Part shown: piece by piece, positions 8,230-17,186 of the stretch
How positions within the stretch are numbered: the first letter of the stretch is position 1
Layout of the letters: each line of letters starts with the position of its first letter
Source: Polycladidibacter hongkongensis
GTDB taxonomy: Bacteria > Pseudomonadota > Alphaproteobacteria > Rhizobiales > Stappiaceae
Direction: 5' to 3'
DNA: 64,000 nucleotides
Assembly (NCBI RefSeq): GCF_001561995.1
Contig: NZ_LLWC01000008.1
Coordinates: 310,001 to 374,000, forward strand
Made by a program: the position numbers and the translations under genes
The notes under the pieces: model-generated
The model's database searches: none
Told to the model about the DNA's origin: nothing
The model's input: the letters and a program-made list of their open reading frames with translations, nothing else

Positions 8230-8241
8230 GTTCATATGAAC
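8230..8241. promoter_or_regulatory. Palindrome GTTCATATGAAC, candidate DeoR operator
   Basis: A perfect 12-bp palindrome lies 20 bases upstream of the deoR start codon, where an autorepressor would bind. No second copy was noticed near other genes in the window. Confidence 0.4.
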
Positions 8242-8327
8242 ATCTAAGCGGACCAGATGACGTTTTTGTGATGCGCCACATCAAAGGCGTGCAAAAGCAA
8301 AATTCTACGGGAGAATTGATAGGGCGC

Positions 8328-8963
8328 CTAAAAGAAAAACTTTAGCCGCGCTTTATGCGCCTCTGCGATGTGATGCCGCGCTGCACGGTCCGCGCGCTCA
8401 CAATCACGCTTGGCAATGGCGTCAACGATTTCCGCGTGTTCTTCAATTGCTACGCGGCGGCGGTCATCATCGGTTAGGGTGGTTCCAGCTAGCAACAGCA
8501 GCGAGAGGCGCATATGGTCGATTTGCTCCACCAAATACCGGTTGTGAGAGGCAAGGTAGAGCCGACGGTGGAATTCGCGGTTGGTACGGATCAGCATTTT
8601 GGCATCAGCAAGGTTCGCCTGATCTTGTGCCAAGAGCTCTTGCAGTATTTCAATCTCTGCGTCAGAAGCATGCTGCGCTGCCAAGCGTCCTGCTGTTCCC
8701 TCCAGCACTTCCCGGAGAAAGTAGAGCTCGCTAATCTGGTTGTGATCGAGGCTTGGAATTACCATGCCGCGGTTTGGCTCATGCACGGCCAGTCCTTGGG
8801 CTTCCAATCGCTTTAGCCCTTCGCGGATCGGCGTGCGTGACACGCCAAAGCGCTCTGCAAGCTCTGCCTCTCGTAGCCGATTTCCTGGCTTCAACTCGCG
8901 CGCTTCAATTGCCTTAACAAGCATTTTGTATATTTCAGCGCCATTGGGAGAGGTCGTAGACAC
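8328..8963 (-). CDS. GntR family transcriptional regulator, FadR subfamily
   Basis: 211 residues from a GTG at 8963, chosen because AGGTGG lies 6 bases before it; an upstream in-frame TTG at 9008 would overlap the terminator region and lacks a ribosome-binding site. The N-terminal winged helix (about 10-65) contains LREAELAERFGVSRTPIREGL, written here only as its key elements RFGVSRTPIREGL. The C-terminal FCD ligand domain has helical segments with the expected acidic and histidine residues (REFHRRLY and later ARHHIAEAH) that usually coordinate a metal next to an organic-acid ligand. Its promoter and a palindromic site overlap the 3' end of the gnd transcription unit. The ligand is unknown; gluconate or another acid would fit the neighbour gnd. 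Confidence 0.9.
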   Translation of the reverse strand: MSTTSPNGAEIYKMLVKAIEARELKPGNRLREAELAERFGVSRTPIREGLKRLEAQGLAVHEPNRGMVIPSLDHNQISELYFLREVLEGTAGRLAAQHASDAEIEILQELLAQDQANLADAKMLIRTNREFHRRLYLASHNRYLVEQIDHMRLSLLLLAGTTLTDDDRRRVAIEEHAEIVDAIAKRDCERADRAARHHIAEAHKARLKFFF

Positions 8964-9020
8964 AGCAATTCCACCTGAAGTTAATTTCTTGGGCAGCCTA
9001 CGCCCCAAAACCGGCTAAAG

Positions 9021-9056
9021 AAACAAAAAAGTGTAGGCACCGCTGGGTACCTACAC
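9021..9056 (-). terminator. Terminator of gnd
   Basis: Eleven-base arms (GTGTAGGCACC at 9031-9041 and GGTACCTACAC at 9046-9056, one wobble) are followed on the minus strand by TTTTTTGTTT. It is about 100 bases after the gnd stop. Confidence 0.85.
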
Positions 9057-9060
9057 CTGT

Positions 9061-9089
9061 ATTGTATACTTGCGTCTACAAAGACTCAA
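9061..9089 (-). promoter_or_regulatory. Candidate gntR promoter with embedded palindrome
   Basis: On the minus strand TTGAGT (9084-9089) and TACAAT (9061-9066) are separated by exactly 17 bases, a good -35/-10 pair. TTGTA-N10-TACAA (9062-9081) lies across the spacer and -10, as expected of an autorepressor site. Transcription would begin within the gnd terminator. Confidence 0.5.
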
Positions 9090-9155
9090 GCGTGGCCTTT
9101 CTGCGGGCTAGGTAGGCGCGCAATTGCAGCATAGGCTTAGCGCCACCAAAAAGCA

Positions 9156-10583
9156 TTAAGCGCCGCCAGCAGGCCATGGACCGTGAAAGCCTGAGCCTTC
9201 CTTGTCCGTGCGCTCAAAGCCGTGCTGGCCGAAAAAGTCACGCTGACCCTGAACCACATAGGCGGCGGTGCGTTGCTGGCGCACCATATCGAACGAGCCC
9301 ATCGCGGCCGATAGGCCCGGAGTTGGAACCCCGCTCATAATCGCCTTGCACAGCACTTCGCGCAGGCCCGGCACTGCATCTTTCATGCGCTCGGCAATGG
9401 TTGGAGCCAGATAGAGTGACTTCAAGGCAGGATCGGCATCATAAGCAGAGGCAATCTCATCCAGGAAGCGTGAGCGAATGATGCAACCTTGACGCCAGAT
9501 ACGTGCAATGTCGCCCATCGGCAGTTCCCAGCCATATTCGGCGGAACCGGCAGCAAGCACGGCAAAACCCTCGGCATAAGCCGCGATTTTGCCGGCAATC
9601 ATCGCCCGCTCACAAGCATCAATGCCCGCTTGCTTATCGGCAAAGCTCAGCGCGGCACCATCCTGCGGATAGATTTTCGCAATTTCCTGGCGCAGCGCCC
9701 GTCCAGCGGAGATGCAGCGTGCTGCTACAGCCGCATCGATGCCGGTGGCAGGTACGCCAAGCTTGTGCGCCTCAACAGCAGACCAGCGTCCGGTGCCCTT
9801 TTGCCCAGCAGTATCAAGAATAACCTCAAGAATTGGCTTGCCGCTTTCTGCATCAACCACATCCATCACGCTTGCAGTGATTTCGATAAGGTAGGAAGCA
9901 AGCGGCCCTTCATTCCACTTTTTGAAGACCTGCGCCTGCTCGGCAATTGTAAGGCCAAGACACTTGCTCATAACCTCGTGGATCTCTGCGATCATTTGCA
10001 TATCGGCATATTCAATGCCGTTGTGCAGGGTCTTCACAAAATGGCCTGCGCCTTCAGGCCCCATCAGCGCGCAGCAAGGCTCATCATTGTGCTTTGCAGA
10101 AATCGCGGTGAGGATAGGCTCAATGCGGCCATAAGCCGCTTCAGATGCGCCAACCATGATAGATGGCCCATGACGCGCGCCCTCCGCGCCGCCGGAAACG
10201 CCCATACCAACAAAGGTGAATGGCGTATCGGCCAGCTCGCGATAGCGGCGGTTGCTGTCATGAAAATCACTGTTGCCAGCGTCAATCAGGATATCACCAT
10301 CTGCCAGGAAAGGCTTCAGAGCAGCAATTTGCTGATCTACCGGGTCTCCGGCCATCACCATCATGATGATAGGGCGTGGCGCCTTGATGTTCGCCACCAG
10401 CTCTTCCAGAGAGTAGCAGGCAATGAACCGATCTTTCAGATGCGCCGCATTCTCCATGAACGCTTTGGTTTTTTCTGCGGTGCGGTTGAAAACAGCAACC
10501 TTGTAGCCGTTTTCTGCGATATTGAGAGCAAGGTTTGCCCCCATCACCCCAAGTCCGATAAGGCCAATATCTGCCTGTGTCAT
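9156..10583 (-). CDS. gnd: 6-phosphogluconate dehydrogenase (decarboxylating)
   Basis: 475 residues, the long form of the enzyme that converts 6-phosphogluconate and NADP+ to ribulose 5-phosphate, CO2 and NADPH in the cytosolic pentose phosphate pathway. The N-terminal Rossmann motif GLGVMGANLALNIAENG is intact, followed by the substrate region FVGMGVSGGAEGARHGPSIM and catalytic-lysine context GAGHFVKTLHNGIEY. I take the ATG at 10583, with GGAGAAA before it, rather than the TTG one codon upstream. It is followed by a strong terminator, with ldh upstream on the same strand 191 bases away. No frameshift or missing key residue is seen. Confidence 0.97.
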   Translation of the reverse strand: MTQADIGLIGLGVMGANLALNIAENGYKVAVFNRTAEKTKAFMENAAHLKDRFIACYSLEELVANIKAPRPIIMMVMAGDPVDQQIAALKPFLADGDILIDAGNSDFHDSNRRYRELADTPFTFVGMGVSGGAEGARHGPSIMVGASEAAYGRIEPILTAISAKHNDEPCCALMGPEGAGHFVKTLHNGIEYADMQMIAEIHEVMSKCLGLTIAEQAQVFKKWNEGPLASYLIEITASVMDVVDAESGKPILEVILDTAGQKGTGRWSAVEAHKLGVPATGIDAAVAARCISAGRALRQEIAKIYPQDGAALSFADKQAGIDACERAMIAGKIAAYAEGFAVLAAGSAEYGWELPMGDIARIWRQGCIIRSRFLDEIASAYDADPALKSLYLAPTIAERMKDAVPGLREVLCKAIMSGVPTPGLSAAMGSFDMVRQQRTAAYVVQGQRDFFGQHGFERTDKEGSGFHGPWPAGGA

Positions 10584-10774
10584 CAATGTTTCTCCGCGCT
10601 TCGCACCTTGTCATGCCCGCTCTTGAGTGGCGGACCAGTCGGCCTCTCGGCCGCAATTAGAATTCGCAGGCCCTTCCCTAGGCCAAAACCGGCCAAAAGC
10701 CAAGGGAGATGCATTTGTTTTAAGAAGCGGCGCGACAAAAAATATAACGCCGCTGAGCTAACAACTGCCGCTGC

Positions 10775-11719
10775 TCAGAATTTATGCTTGCTCAGCACTT
10801 CCTGTGCCGCTTGTTCCAGAGATTCCGCACTGGAACGCAGCTGTGTTGCTTCATCAGAGGAAAGCGTTGGAAACAGCGTTGCTTCTATCCCATTTGCGCC
10901 AACAACACGTGGAACAGATAGCGCCACATTGCGAATGCCAAGAATCTCTTCGCTCACTGTGGAAAGGCTGATCACAGCATGCTCGTTGTTTATGATCGCC
11001 CGAACGATGCGAGAGAGTCCGCCACCAATGCCAAAATTGGTTGCACCCTTGCCTTCGATGATTGAATAGGCCGCGCGGCGCACGCCAATATCAATGCGCT
11101 GGCGCACTTCTTCCGTGATCGGTTTTCCCACCTGATCCGCAAACTCTGCCAGTGGCGTGTTTCCGGCTCGTGCCCCAGACCAAACCAGCACTTCACTATC
11201 GCCATGCTCGCCCATAACATCCGCATGCACAGAGGTTGGAGAAATACCCAGATGCATGCCCAGCAATGTGCGAAAACGTGCGGTATCAAGCACGGTGCCA
11301 GAGCCAATCACCCGTGAGGAGGGCAGGCCGGAAATTTCCGTCGCTACCTTGGTCATGATGTCAACCGGGTTGGTAGCTATCAGCAAGATAGCATCGGGGG
11401 CATTGCGCAAAACTTCGGGAATGATGGAAGCGTATACGGCGGCATTGCGAGAGAGCAGGTCAATGCGCGTTTCGCCCGGCTTTTGCCCCACGCCTGCGGC
11501 AATAACGACGACCTTTGCATCCTTCAAATCCTCATAGCCACCCGCACGAACAGTTATGGGTTTTGAAAACGGCGTTGCATGGCGAATATCTTCGGCCTGC
11601 GCGATAGCTAGCTTCGGGTTGTAGTCGGTTAATACAATTTCATGCCCTACCCCGTTTAAAACAAAGGCATAGGCTGCGGTACTGCCAACAGCTCCAACTC
11701 CAACAACACCAATTTTCAT
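10775..11719 (-). CDS. ldh: L-lactate dehydrogenase (NAD+)
   Basis: 314 residues of the lactate/malate dehydrogenase superfamily. The N-terminal dinucleotide motif is GVGAVGSTAAY. The specificity loop reads GQKPGETRIDLL; glutamine at the discriminating position, where malate dehydrogenases have arginine, points to lactate/pyruvate. The catalytic histidine lies in GEHGDSEV. GAGGAG precedes the ATG by eight bases. It interconverts L-lactate and pyruvate in the cytosol. The bacterial fructose-1,6-bisphosphate-regulated type is possible, but allostery cannot be judged here. It lies upstream of gnd on the same strand, with a gap that may hold a promoter. Confidence 0.92.
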   Translation of the reverse strand: MKIGVVGVGAVGSTAAYAFVLNGVGHEIVLTDYNPKLAIAQAEDIRHATPFSKPITVRAGGYEDLKDAKVVVIAAGVGQKPGETRIDLLSRNAAVYASIIPEVLRNAPDAILLIATNPVDIMTKVATEISGLPSSRVIGSGTVLDTARFRTLLGMHLGISPTSVHADVMGEHGDSEVLVWSGARAGNTPLAEFADQVGKPITEEVRQRIDIGVRRAAYSIIEGKGATNFGIGGGLSRIVRAIINNEHAVISLSTVSEEILGIRNVALSVPRVVGANGIEATLFPTLSSDEATQLRSSAESLEQAAQEVLSKHKF

Positions 11720-11887
11720 TAGGAATACTCCTCGCGGGGGTTACGCCTTGGTCGGCAACTTCTGCAAATAGTCACGCCAAGCAACAAGCTTCTATTGTGC
11801 ACCCTAGGCAATTTAGCATTGCGTGACAAATCAGCGCGACCAGCAGCAATAACAGAAAGTTAGAGATGCAACTTGGCGTTGACCAGC

Positions 11888-11913
11888 GCCAGCTATGCAG
11901 GCCAGCTATGCAG
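11888..11913. repeat. Tandem 13-bp duplication
   Basis: GCCAGCTATGCAG occurs twice with no spacer between ldh and mutM. It is non-coding and probably a slippage duplication. Confidence 0.8.
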
Positions 11914-11934
11914 CCCGCAGAATATCACTGGGCC

Positions 11935-12834
11935 CTAGCGCGGTTGGCAACTTGGGCAAAAGAAGGTTGAGCGGCCGGACTGGACCTCTCGGTTGATCTT
12001 ATCCTTGCAGTTCTTGGCGAGGCAAGGATCGCCTTCCCGGCCATAAACAGCGAAGCGATGCTGAAAATAGCCAAGCGAACCATCTGTGCTTGCATGGTCT
12101 TTCAAGGTAGAGCCACCTGCGGCCACGGCCTCTTGCAGAACCTCTTTAATATGCCGAGCAAGGGAATTGCGCGTTATCTGCGCCGCTGTGCTATCGCCGC
12201 AAATGCTGTTCGCACTAGCAAAGGGGCTAAGCCCGGCGCGCCAAAGCGCCTCGCAAACGTATATGTTGCCAAGGCCAGCGATAAATCTCTGATTTAATAA
12301 TGCGGCCTTAAGGGGTGTTTTGCGCCCCGCAAACAGCTCTTGCAGCAGCGCCCCATCCAATGCGTTGCCAAGCGGCTCCACCCCCATCTGCACGAAGTAT
12401 GGGTGGGCTTCAAGTTCACTGCGTTTTATCAGATCCATAAACCCGAAGCGGCGCGGATCATTGTAAACCACACGTGCCCGCGCGCCCTGCCCTTTATCGG
12501 CCTGTATGTGCAGCACCACATGATCGTGCTTTGGTTTGCGGCCAACAGCCCCATGGAACGGCGCGACGGTCTCTTCGGCGCCCTCCAGAACCCGAAAGGA
12601 GCCCGACATACCAAGATGCATCACCAGCACATCGCCGCGATCCGTATCCGCTTGGAGATACTTTGCCCGCCGCGCCAAGCTGGTGATTGTCGCGCCTTCG
12701 AGTTGTGCTGCAAATCCATCGGGAAATGGAAAGCGCAGATCCGCGCGGCGCAGTTCGACGCGCAGTATTCGGCCACTCTCAAGTGTTGGCGCCAGACCGC
12801 GCCTTACGGTTTCTACCTCTGGAAGCTCGGGCAT
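11935..12834 (-). CDS. mutM: Formamidopyrimidine-DNA glycosylase
   Basis: 299 residues. The mature N-terminus PELPEVETVRRGL contains the catalytic Pro2 and Glu3 of Fpg. The C-terminal zinc finger is present as CLAKNC and FFCPSC; the four-residue spacing in the first pair is usual for alphaproteobacterial forms. The enzyme removes 8-oxoguanine and other oxidised purines and nicks the abasic site. It is divergent from ubiE with 114 bases between the two starts, an arrangement widespread in alphaproteobacteria. The length fits the family. Confidence 0.97.
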   Translation of the reverse strand: MPELPEVETVRRGLAPTLESGRILRVELRRADLRFPFPDGFAAQLEGATITSLARRAKYLQADTDRGDVLVMHLGMSGSFRVLEGAEETVAPFHGAVGRKPKHDHVVLHIQADKGQGARARVVYNDPRRFGFMDLIKRSELEAHPYFVQMGVEPLGNALDGALLQELFAGRKTPLKAALLNQRFIAGLGNIYVCEALWRAGLSPFASANSICGDSTAAQITRNSLARHIKEVLQEAVAAGGSTLKDHASTDGSLGYFQHRFAVYGREGDPCLAKNCKDKINREVQSGRSTFFCPSCQPR

Positions 12835-12948
12835 TCTCTCACATATATCTGTGTTATGCTGGCAGTAATCTGCACAACTTACGCTTCAATCATAGCGATT
12901 TAAATTATCCTGTACTATGTTGCCGCGGCAAACGGAGTTTTTAGGCAA

Positions 12949-13752
12949 ATGGCGCGTGAATCTAACAGTCTCTCCAAGAGTTCGGTTTCAGATCCTTCAG
13001 AAATGGCGGTGAGCTTTGGCTTTACCAAAGTTGGAGAGGGCGAAAAACAGGTTCTGGTCGATGATGTTTTCCACAAGGTGGCAGATCGCTATGACCTGAT
13101 GAACGACCTCATGTCCGGCGGCATGCACCGCGTTTGGAAGAACGCCATGGTATCCTCGTTGAACCCGCCCAAAGAGGCTGCGCGCCCTTGGTTGCATCTG
13201 GATGTTGCCGGCGGAACAGGCGATATCGCCACCCGCGTTGTGGAGCGCTCCAAGCGTTCGGTGAATTCAATCGTGTGCGACATCAATGGTTCCATGCTGG
13301 GCGTTGGCAAAGAACGAGCTGCAAAAGCGGGCCTTGCAGAGCATATCGAGTTTACGCAGGGCAATGCAGAGGAACTCCCTTTTCCCGATAAGCATTTTGA
13401 CGCCTATACAATCGCATTTGGTATTCGCAACGTCCCTCAGATCGAAAAAGCGCTAAGCGAAGCGCATCGGGTGCTAAAGCGCGGTGGCCGCTTTATGTGC
13501 CTTGAGTTCTCTGAGGTAGATGTGCCTGCGCTTGATAAGGTTTATGATCTGTTTTCCTTCCACGCTATTCCGCATATTGGCAAAGCGGTAACCGGTGACG
13601 GCGACCCCTACTCCTACTTGGTGGAATCAATCCGTAAATTCCCAACTCAGGAACGCTTCGCCAAAATGATCCGCGATGCAGGCTTCTCGCGTGTGACTTA
13701 CCGTAACTACACTGGCGGGATCGCCGCTCTGCACTCTGGTTGGAAAATCTAG
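12949..13752 (+). CDS. ubiE: Ubiquinone/menaquinone biosynthesis C-methyltransferase
   Basis: 267 residues. It contains the SAM-binding motif [13 protein letters not shown] and the UbiE signatures around [19 protein letters not shown] near residue 45 and the C-terminal [16 protein letters not shown]. It methylates the polyprenyl benzoquinol ring during ubiquinone synthesis. The start is the ATG at 12949 with a weak AGG upstream; the N-terminal extension of about 20 residues before the conserved FGF segment is common. It is followed after 6 bases by ubiB, so the two form a ubiquinone operon. Confidence 0.97.
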   Translation: MARESNSLSKSSVSDPSEMAVSFGFTKVGEGEKQVLVDDVFHKVADRYDLMNDLMSGGMHRVWKNAMVSSLNPPKEAARPWLHLDVAGGTGDIATRVVERSKRSVNSIVCDINGSMLGVGKERAAKAGLAEHIEFTQGNAEELPFPDKHFDAYTIAFGIRNVPQIEKALSEAHRVLKRGGRFMCLEFSEVDVPALDKVYDLFSFHAIPHIGKAVTGDGDPYSYLVESIRKFPTQERFAKMIRDAGFSRVTYRNYTGGIAALHSGWKI

Positions 13753-13758
13753 GCTAAG

Positions 13759-15342
13759 ATGATCTCTTCTATTCTGCCGCTACTGAGACTCGTTCGCGCT
13801 GGTATGGTTATGGCGCGTGAGGGTGTGTTTGGTCTTGTGGTGTTACCGGAGCTTCCGGCCGGGCCGCGCTTTGTCATCGGCCTTGCCCGCTTGTTAGAAC
13901 GTCGCGGAGTAGAAAAACGGGCTGCTGCCGCCCGGCTAACGATTGCGCTCAATCGTCTTGGCCCCTCCTACATCAAGCTCGGCCAGTTCTTGGCAACCCG
14001 TCCTGACGTTGTCGGTAAGGAAGCCGCTAAAGAGCTATCAGAGCTACAGGATAATGTCCCAGCTTTCGGACAGGAAATCGCGATCAAAACCATTGAAGAG
14101 CAGCTGGGCCAGCCAGTGGGTGAGCTGTTCGCTTCTTTTGGTGAGCCAATCGCTGCCGCATCAATTGCACAAGTGCATAAGGCCGCTGTTCTAAGCAAAG
14201 ATGGCGAAGAAAAGCCGGTTGCGGTGAAAGTACTGCGCCCGGGTGTGGCCCGCCGCTTTGAGAAAGATTTGCAAAGCTTCTATCTGGCGGCGCGGCTCGT
14301 TGAAGCTGTGGACCCCGCTGCGCGCCGTTTGCGGCCTGTCGCCGTTGTGGATACGCTTGCAGCCTCGGTGAAGCTGGAGATGGATTTCCGGATGGAGGCG
14401 GCGGCTCTTTCGGAAATGGCAGAAAACACCAAGGACGACGAAGGCTTTGAAGTCCCAGCAGTAGATTGGCCGCGCACAGCCAAAGCCGTCCTGACAATGG
14501 ACTGGGTAGAGGGCGTCAAACTGTCTGACGTTGCTGCTATCGAAGCCGCAGGGCATGATCTGCCCGAGCTTGGCGATCGCGTCATACAGAGTTTCTTGCG
14601 TCATGCCGTACGCGACGGCTTCTTTCATGCAGATATGCATCAGGGCAACCTGTTTGTGAAAGATGATGGGACCCTCGTCGCGGTTGATTTTGGTATCACA
14701 GGCCGCCTCAGCCTTGCCGAGCGGCGTTTCCTTGCTGAAATCCTGTATGGCTTTATCACGCGCAACTATCGCCGTGTGGCAGAGGTGCACTTTGAAGCAG
14801 GCTATGTGCCTTCCCATCAAGATACGGACATCTTTGCGCAAGCTATTCGCGCGATTGGGGAGCCAATTCACGGGCACGATGCCAGCGAAATATCCATGGC
14901 GCGCTTGCTCACTCAGCTATTTGAGGTGACAGAGCTTTTTGATATGCACACCCAAACTCAACTGATTATGTTGCAAAAGAACATGGTTGTCGTTGAAGGG
15001 GTGGCGCGCTCTCTAAACCCGCATCTGGACATGTGGAAGACGGCAGATCCTGTTGTTCGCGGCTGGATTGAGCGAAATCTCGGCCCTCTCGGTCGATTGC
15101 AGGATTTGGGGCAAGCTGCTGGCGTACTAGGGAAAATGGCCACAAGCCTGCCCATTTTGGCCGAAAGAGCGGGGCGCCTCTCTGAAGAGATGGAGAGTAT
15201 GGTGCAAAACGGCCTGCGCTTCGATCAGTCGACAGCAGAGGCGATTGGCAAAGCCGAAGCGCAACATACCCGTTCTGGCCGCGTAGCGCTCTGGGTTGCT
15301 GCCGCCGCTCTCGTCGCAATTGCAGCGCGGATGTACATCTAG
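13759..15342 (+). CDS. ubiB: Ubiquinone biosynthesis kinase-like protein
   Basis: 527 residues of the ABC1/ADCK/UbiB atypical kinase family, required for ubiquinone synthesis at the membrane. The family KxGQ motif is seen as IKLGQFLATRPD, the Ala-rich loop as PIAAASIAQVHKA, the lysine as VAVKVLRPG, the catalytic region as FFHADMHQGNLFV, and the metal-binding site as VAVDFGITGRL. A hydrophobic C-terminal segment (VALWVAAAALVAIAA) should anchor it in the inner membrane. It starts 6 bases after ubiE. The downstream 345 bases are AT-rich and no terminator is clear. Confidence 0.96.
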   Translation: MISSILPLLRLVRAGMVMAREGVFGLVVLPELPAGPRFVIGLARLLERRGVEKRAAAARLTIALNRLGPSYIKLGQFLATRPDVVGKEAAKELSELQDNVPAFGQEIAIKTIEEQLGQPVGELFASFGEPIAAASIAQVHKAAVLSKDGEEKPVAVKVLRPGVARRFEKDLQSFYLAARLVEAVDPAARRLRPVAVVDTLAASVKLEMDFRMEAAALSEMAENTKDDEGFEVPAVDWPRTAKAVLTMDWVEGVKLSDVAAIEAAGHDLPELGDRVIQSFLRHAVRDGFFHADMHQGNLFVKDDGTLVAVDFGITGRLSLAERRFLAEILYGFITRNYRRVAEVHFEAGYVPSHQDTDIFAQAIRAIGEPIHGHDASEISMARLLTQLFEVTELFDMHTQTQLIMLQKNMVVVEGVARSLNPHLDMWKTADPVVRGWIERNLGPLGRLQDLGQAAGVLGKMATSLPILAERAGRLSEEMESMVQNGLRFDQSTAEAIGKAEAQHTRSGRVALWVAAAALVAIAARMYI

Positions 15343-15688
15343 TTTCGAAATTTCGTGTATAACGAAATGATTATTTGCCCTTAATCGGGTGAACTTGGAT
15401 GATTACGAGTAAAAATATCAAATATTTGCAAACAGTCTAATATATCATGGTTCTATGTTGTAAAATTTTGAAAAAATATTTTGCCTGTCGGTAACTATTT
15501 AAAATATTTCCACTGATTGTATTTGCCATTTTATACCAATTTTACAATTTCAAGATCAAATACACTTATTATTCCAGCTATCTCTACGGTAAATACTATA
15601 GTAGGTTGCAATTGCTAAATAATTCGCGCAATAGATAGGTGTGTTGATAGTAAAGAGAAGTGAAAATTAAATAAAAATTGAGGTAAAA
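15343..15688. other. AT-rich intergenic stretch before the TetR gene
   Basis: 346 bases without a credible gene and visibly richer in A and T than the surroundings, with many AAATATTT-like runs. I looked for DnaA boxes and found no good match. It probably carries the promoter of the TetR gene and may be bound by nucleoid proteins. Confidence 0.6.
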
Positions 15689-16351
15689 ATGAGCGACTCT
15701 AATAGCGGGACAAGAGAGCGCTTGCTAATGGCCGCAGAGCAGCTGCTGTCCGAACGTGGAGTGGCATCTACTTCTGTAAGAATGATAACAGATCGAGCTG
15801 GTGCGAACGTTGCGGCGATCAATTACCATTTCGGTTCAAAAGAAGAGTTGATCAAGCAAATCTTGTTTAATCGGTTATGTGTTCTTACAGACATGCGGGC
15901 GCAGCGCCTGCACGCTTTGGAGGCAGGTGGTCGAATGCCGCAGAATCACGAAATTCTTCGCGCTTATGTTGAGCCGCTGGTTGTGCAGGGTGTATCTCGC
16001 CAAAGTGGTGAGGTGCTTCCGTTTATTATCTTGTTCCGCCACGTTTTGTCTGACCCAAGTGTTGCCAGAAAAGTGTTTGGAAAGTGGAGCCCCCCTGCCC
16101 CAATCTTGAAGATGCTAAATTACATAGCGAAGAACTGCGGAGTTGAGAAGCTTACAAGCTTCGATATTAAGTACTTGATGTTGATTTTAAACAGCGTGTC
16201 GATGGAAGTGCTATTGATGTTTGCCGAGCGTGAACAGCCAATTATGGAAGATGAGCATTTTGACATGGTTGTTGATCAGTCAGTTGCCTTTCTGACCGGT
16301 GGTATCACCTCCTATTTCGAAACTCTCAAAACAGCTCCCACTACCTCTTAA
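15689..16351 (+). CDS. TetR family transcriptional regulator
   Basis: 220 residues. The N-terminal helix-turn-helix spans about residues 8-55, with GVASTSVRMITDRAGAN followed by AAINYHFGSKEELI, the classical TetR pattern. The C-terminal ligand domain is helical and unassigned. GAGGT precedes the ATG. The gene follows an AT-rich upstream region and converges with alkB, overlapping its 3' end by 11 bases. No obvious target gene lies divergently next to it, so the ligand and regulon are unknown. Confidence 0.9.
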   Translation: MSDSNSGTRERLLMAAEQLLSERGVASTSVRMITDRAGANVAAINYHFGSKEELIKQILFNRLCVLTDMRAQRLHALEAGGRMPQNHEILRAYVEPLVVQGVSRQSGEVLPFIILFRHVLSDPSVARKVFGKWSPPAPILKMLNYIAKNCGVEKLTSFDIKYLMLILNSVSMEVLLMFAEREQPIMEDEHFDMVVDQSVAFLTGGITSYFETLKTAPTTS

Positions 16352-16979
16352 TGACCGGTGCAGGCTCCCCAACGTGCCGAATTGTCAGATTAAGGCGCCC
16401 CTGCTGCGCCAATAACCGACTGCTTCCGGCATAGATGCGGTCAATGCCGTGGAAGCAGGTGCGGGCCTCCCCGCCAAGTACCACAACATCACCGGATTGC
16501 AGCTTTAAAGACCCAGTTGCCCCACTGCGGCTCTGCCCTCCAACGCGAAACAGAGCGCTGTCTCCCAAACTCACGGAAATCACCGGGGCGCGGAAATCGT
16601 GTTCATCCCTATCCTGATGTAACCCCATTTTGGCGTTCATGCTGTAAAAGTTGATTAGGCAAGCTTCCGCAACTAGGTCGTCTGGGGCATATTCCCTCCA
16701 AAGGTCTAGCAATATTTGTGGGATTGTTGGCCAAGCTAGGCCCGTTTCAGGGTGTGTGGGTTGATAACGATATCCAGCTCGGTCTGACACCCAGCCAAGC
16801 CGGCCACAATTGCTCATCTTGACAGAAAACGGCCGGCCACTGCGCGGCATCACCGGTTGAAAGAGTGGCGCCTGCGCGACGATACCTCGAATTTCTAAAA
16901 GCAATCGCTGTTGTTGCTCAAGGTCAAAATACTCAGGCAAATGCAGAAGGCCTTGCGGCCATTGGAATTCGCGCGCCAT
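16341..16979 (-). CDS. alkB: Alpha-ketoglutarate-dependent DNA repair dioxygenase AlkB
   Basis: 212 residues, the usual length. The iron ligands are visible as H121-x-D123 in LHQDRDEHDF and H177 in CFHGIDRI; the 2-oxoglutarate-binding arginines lie in RLNLTIR (195 and 201). The nucleotide-recognition region includes PFSVKMSNCG and YRYQPTHP. The enzyme removes methyl groups from 1-methyladenine and 3-methylcytosine by oxidative demethylation. It is convergent with the TetR gene, with an 11-base overlap of the two 3' ends, and divergent from dnaK across about 280 bases. Confidence 0.95.
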   Translation of the reverse strand: MAREFQWPQGLLHLPEYFDLEQQQRLLLEIRGIVAQAPLFQPVMPRSGRPFSVKMSNCGRLGWVSDRAGYRYQPTHPETGLAWPTIPQILLDLWREYAPDDLVAEACLINFYSMNAKMGLHQDRDEHDFRAPVISVSLGDSALFRVGGQSRSGATGSLKLQSGDVVVLGGEARTCFHGIDRIYAGSSRLLAQQGRLNLTIRHVGEPAPVIKR

Positions 16980-17097
16980 TGCATGTCCATTTCTTGCTAT
17001 TTATCGTTTGTTTAACAGGTTTTCCAAAGGAAAGCGCATTTCACCCCCCTCATCTCAACCTTCCGGTTATTTCTCTAGGAATAAATTATCGTCACAT

Positions 17098-17126
17098 CTT
17101 GCGAGGCCTGTGGCCCCCACCTATAT
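17098..17126 (+). promoter_or_regulatory. RpoH (sigma-32) heat-shock promoter of dnaK
   Basis: CTTG at 17098-17101 and CCTATAT at 17120-17126, separated by 18 bases, match the alphaproteobacterial heat-shock consensus CTTG-N17/18-CYTATNT. It predicts a 5' leader of about 130 nt. Confidence 0.82.
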
Positions 17127-17186
17127 AGCTTTTTGAAAGTTGATCTGAGCATATACAACACTCTTTTCAACGAGCATTGCGAAGGG

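Noticed and set aside
9489-11069. Long plus-strand open frame (526 codons) opposite gnd and the start of ldh
   Set aside because: It lies antisense to two well-supported genes, has no recognisable motif, and reflects codon composition of the minus strand genes.
15343-15688. AT-rich region as a replication origin
   Set aside because: No convincing DnaA boxes and none of the usual origin neighbours (dnaA, hemE, repABC) in view.
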